Shown: piece by piece, positions 63,661-64,000 of the stretch | Layout: the number at the start of each line of letters is the position of its first letter | Numbering within the stretch: the first letter of the stretch is position 1 | From: Amblyomma americanum | Taxonomy: Eukaryota; Arthropoda; Arachnida; Ixodida; Ixodidae | NCBI RefSeq assembly: GCF_052857255.1 | Contig: NC_135505.1 | Span: 59,253,149 to 59,317,148 of the forward strand | Reading direction: 5' to 3' | Length of the DNA: 64,000 nt | Position numbers and translations under genes: made by a program | The notes under the pieces: generated by a model | What the model was told of the DNA's origin: nothing | Databases searched by the model: none | Seen by the model: only the letters and a program-made list of their open reading frames with translations

Positions 63661-64000
63661 AATCACATTATGTAACCACCTCTGTTAGCATGGCAACCAC
63701 TGGGTTAGGATTTGCGTTATAACGCATAAAGCTGAGAACTGATATGCGAACTGAGCCTAACGCTTTATGACGTTACTATGGGGACCGCCATCTTGCATTC
63801 TATCCGTGGAACCAACGTAATTCTGAGGTTCGAAACGGCACCAATAGAGATAATGGTCTAAAAAACAAGAACGTTGGTCGTGGCAACGGTTCACTATTAG
63901 AGTGCGTTGCGGTGTCGCAACCACTCCTTAGTCTCTAAAGTACATCCTAAAAGCTTTCGTAGTATTCCGCCAGACTCTCCCTTCACTTGTATGGTCACAT
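63661..64000. other. Unassigned DNA to the window end
   Basis: No coding frame or recognised repeat. A short inverted motif ('gcgttataacgc') occurs at 63713-63724. Confidence 0.4.

Overview
The window reads as nuclear DNA of a hard tick (Ixodidae). The main evidence is about a dozen copies of a tRNA-derived SINE that I recognise as the tick 'Ruka' type (tRNA-like head with A and B boxes, a body containing a 'gtgcacgttaaagat' core, an (ATT)n tail), plus at least five copies of a second tick-like tRNA-derived SINE. Jockey-, CR1/L2-, RNase H- and Tx1-like LINEs, Ty3/gypsy fragments and Penelope-like elements (PLEs) fill most of the rest. There is no operon structure, CRISPR array or intact host multi-exon gene. 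The one plausible host coding exon is at 14655-15515 (-), which I read with modest confidence as a CENP-N-like kinetochore protein.

Layout. 1-8.0 kb: a Jockey-like LINE on the minus strand (ORF1 then ORF2), broken by a Ty3/gypsy element (about 1290-5325) and by the 3' end of another LINE inserted in the opposite orientation (about 6200-7080). 8.1-11.3 kb: SINE, decayed gypsy RT/RNase H, PLE foldback remnant, LINE C-terminus, PLE end and SINE. 11.3-16.4 kb: mostly unique-looking DNA with two SINEs and the CENP-N-like exon. 16.4-18.9 kb: decayed LINE ORF1 with SGNH-esterase motifs and a LINE RNase H piece. 19.3-24.4 kb: a three-level nest in which a LINE holds a SINE that holds an almost intact PLE, each level marked by a target-site duplication (TSD). 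25.5 kb: SINE. 26.9-36.6 kb: two head-to-tail copies of an SGNH-ORF1 LINE separated by a 260-bp (GGAT)n tract, one carrying a PLE insertion and the other a SINE. 36.9-41.7 kb: SINE pieces, unassigned DNA and a probable long LTR. 42-46.2 kb: another minus-strand LINE with an unidentified 1.3-kb insertion flanked by a 10-bp TSD.

46.9-48.5 kb: an 80-bp minisatellite with local 240-bp higher-order structure, abutting a large imperfect inverted repeat (48.5-50.2 kb) that hosts a SINE and a LINE 3' end. 51.4-54.2 kb: SINE and LINE C-terminus. 55.0-60.1 kb: an ~830-bp direct duplication whose second copy received a 2.8-kb GC-rich RNase H LINE and a 389-bp internally deleted PLE. 60.2-63.7 kb: paired B-box repeats and a Tx1-like LINE with CCHC ORF1 and an internally deleted ORF2.

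Most coding signals here are dead transposon proteins. The window's value lies in its stratigraphy: at least seven insertions have visible TSDs, so the relative ages of PLE, SINE and LINE activity can be read directly. Family names come from recognising motifs by eye; no database search was run.
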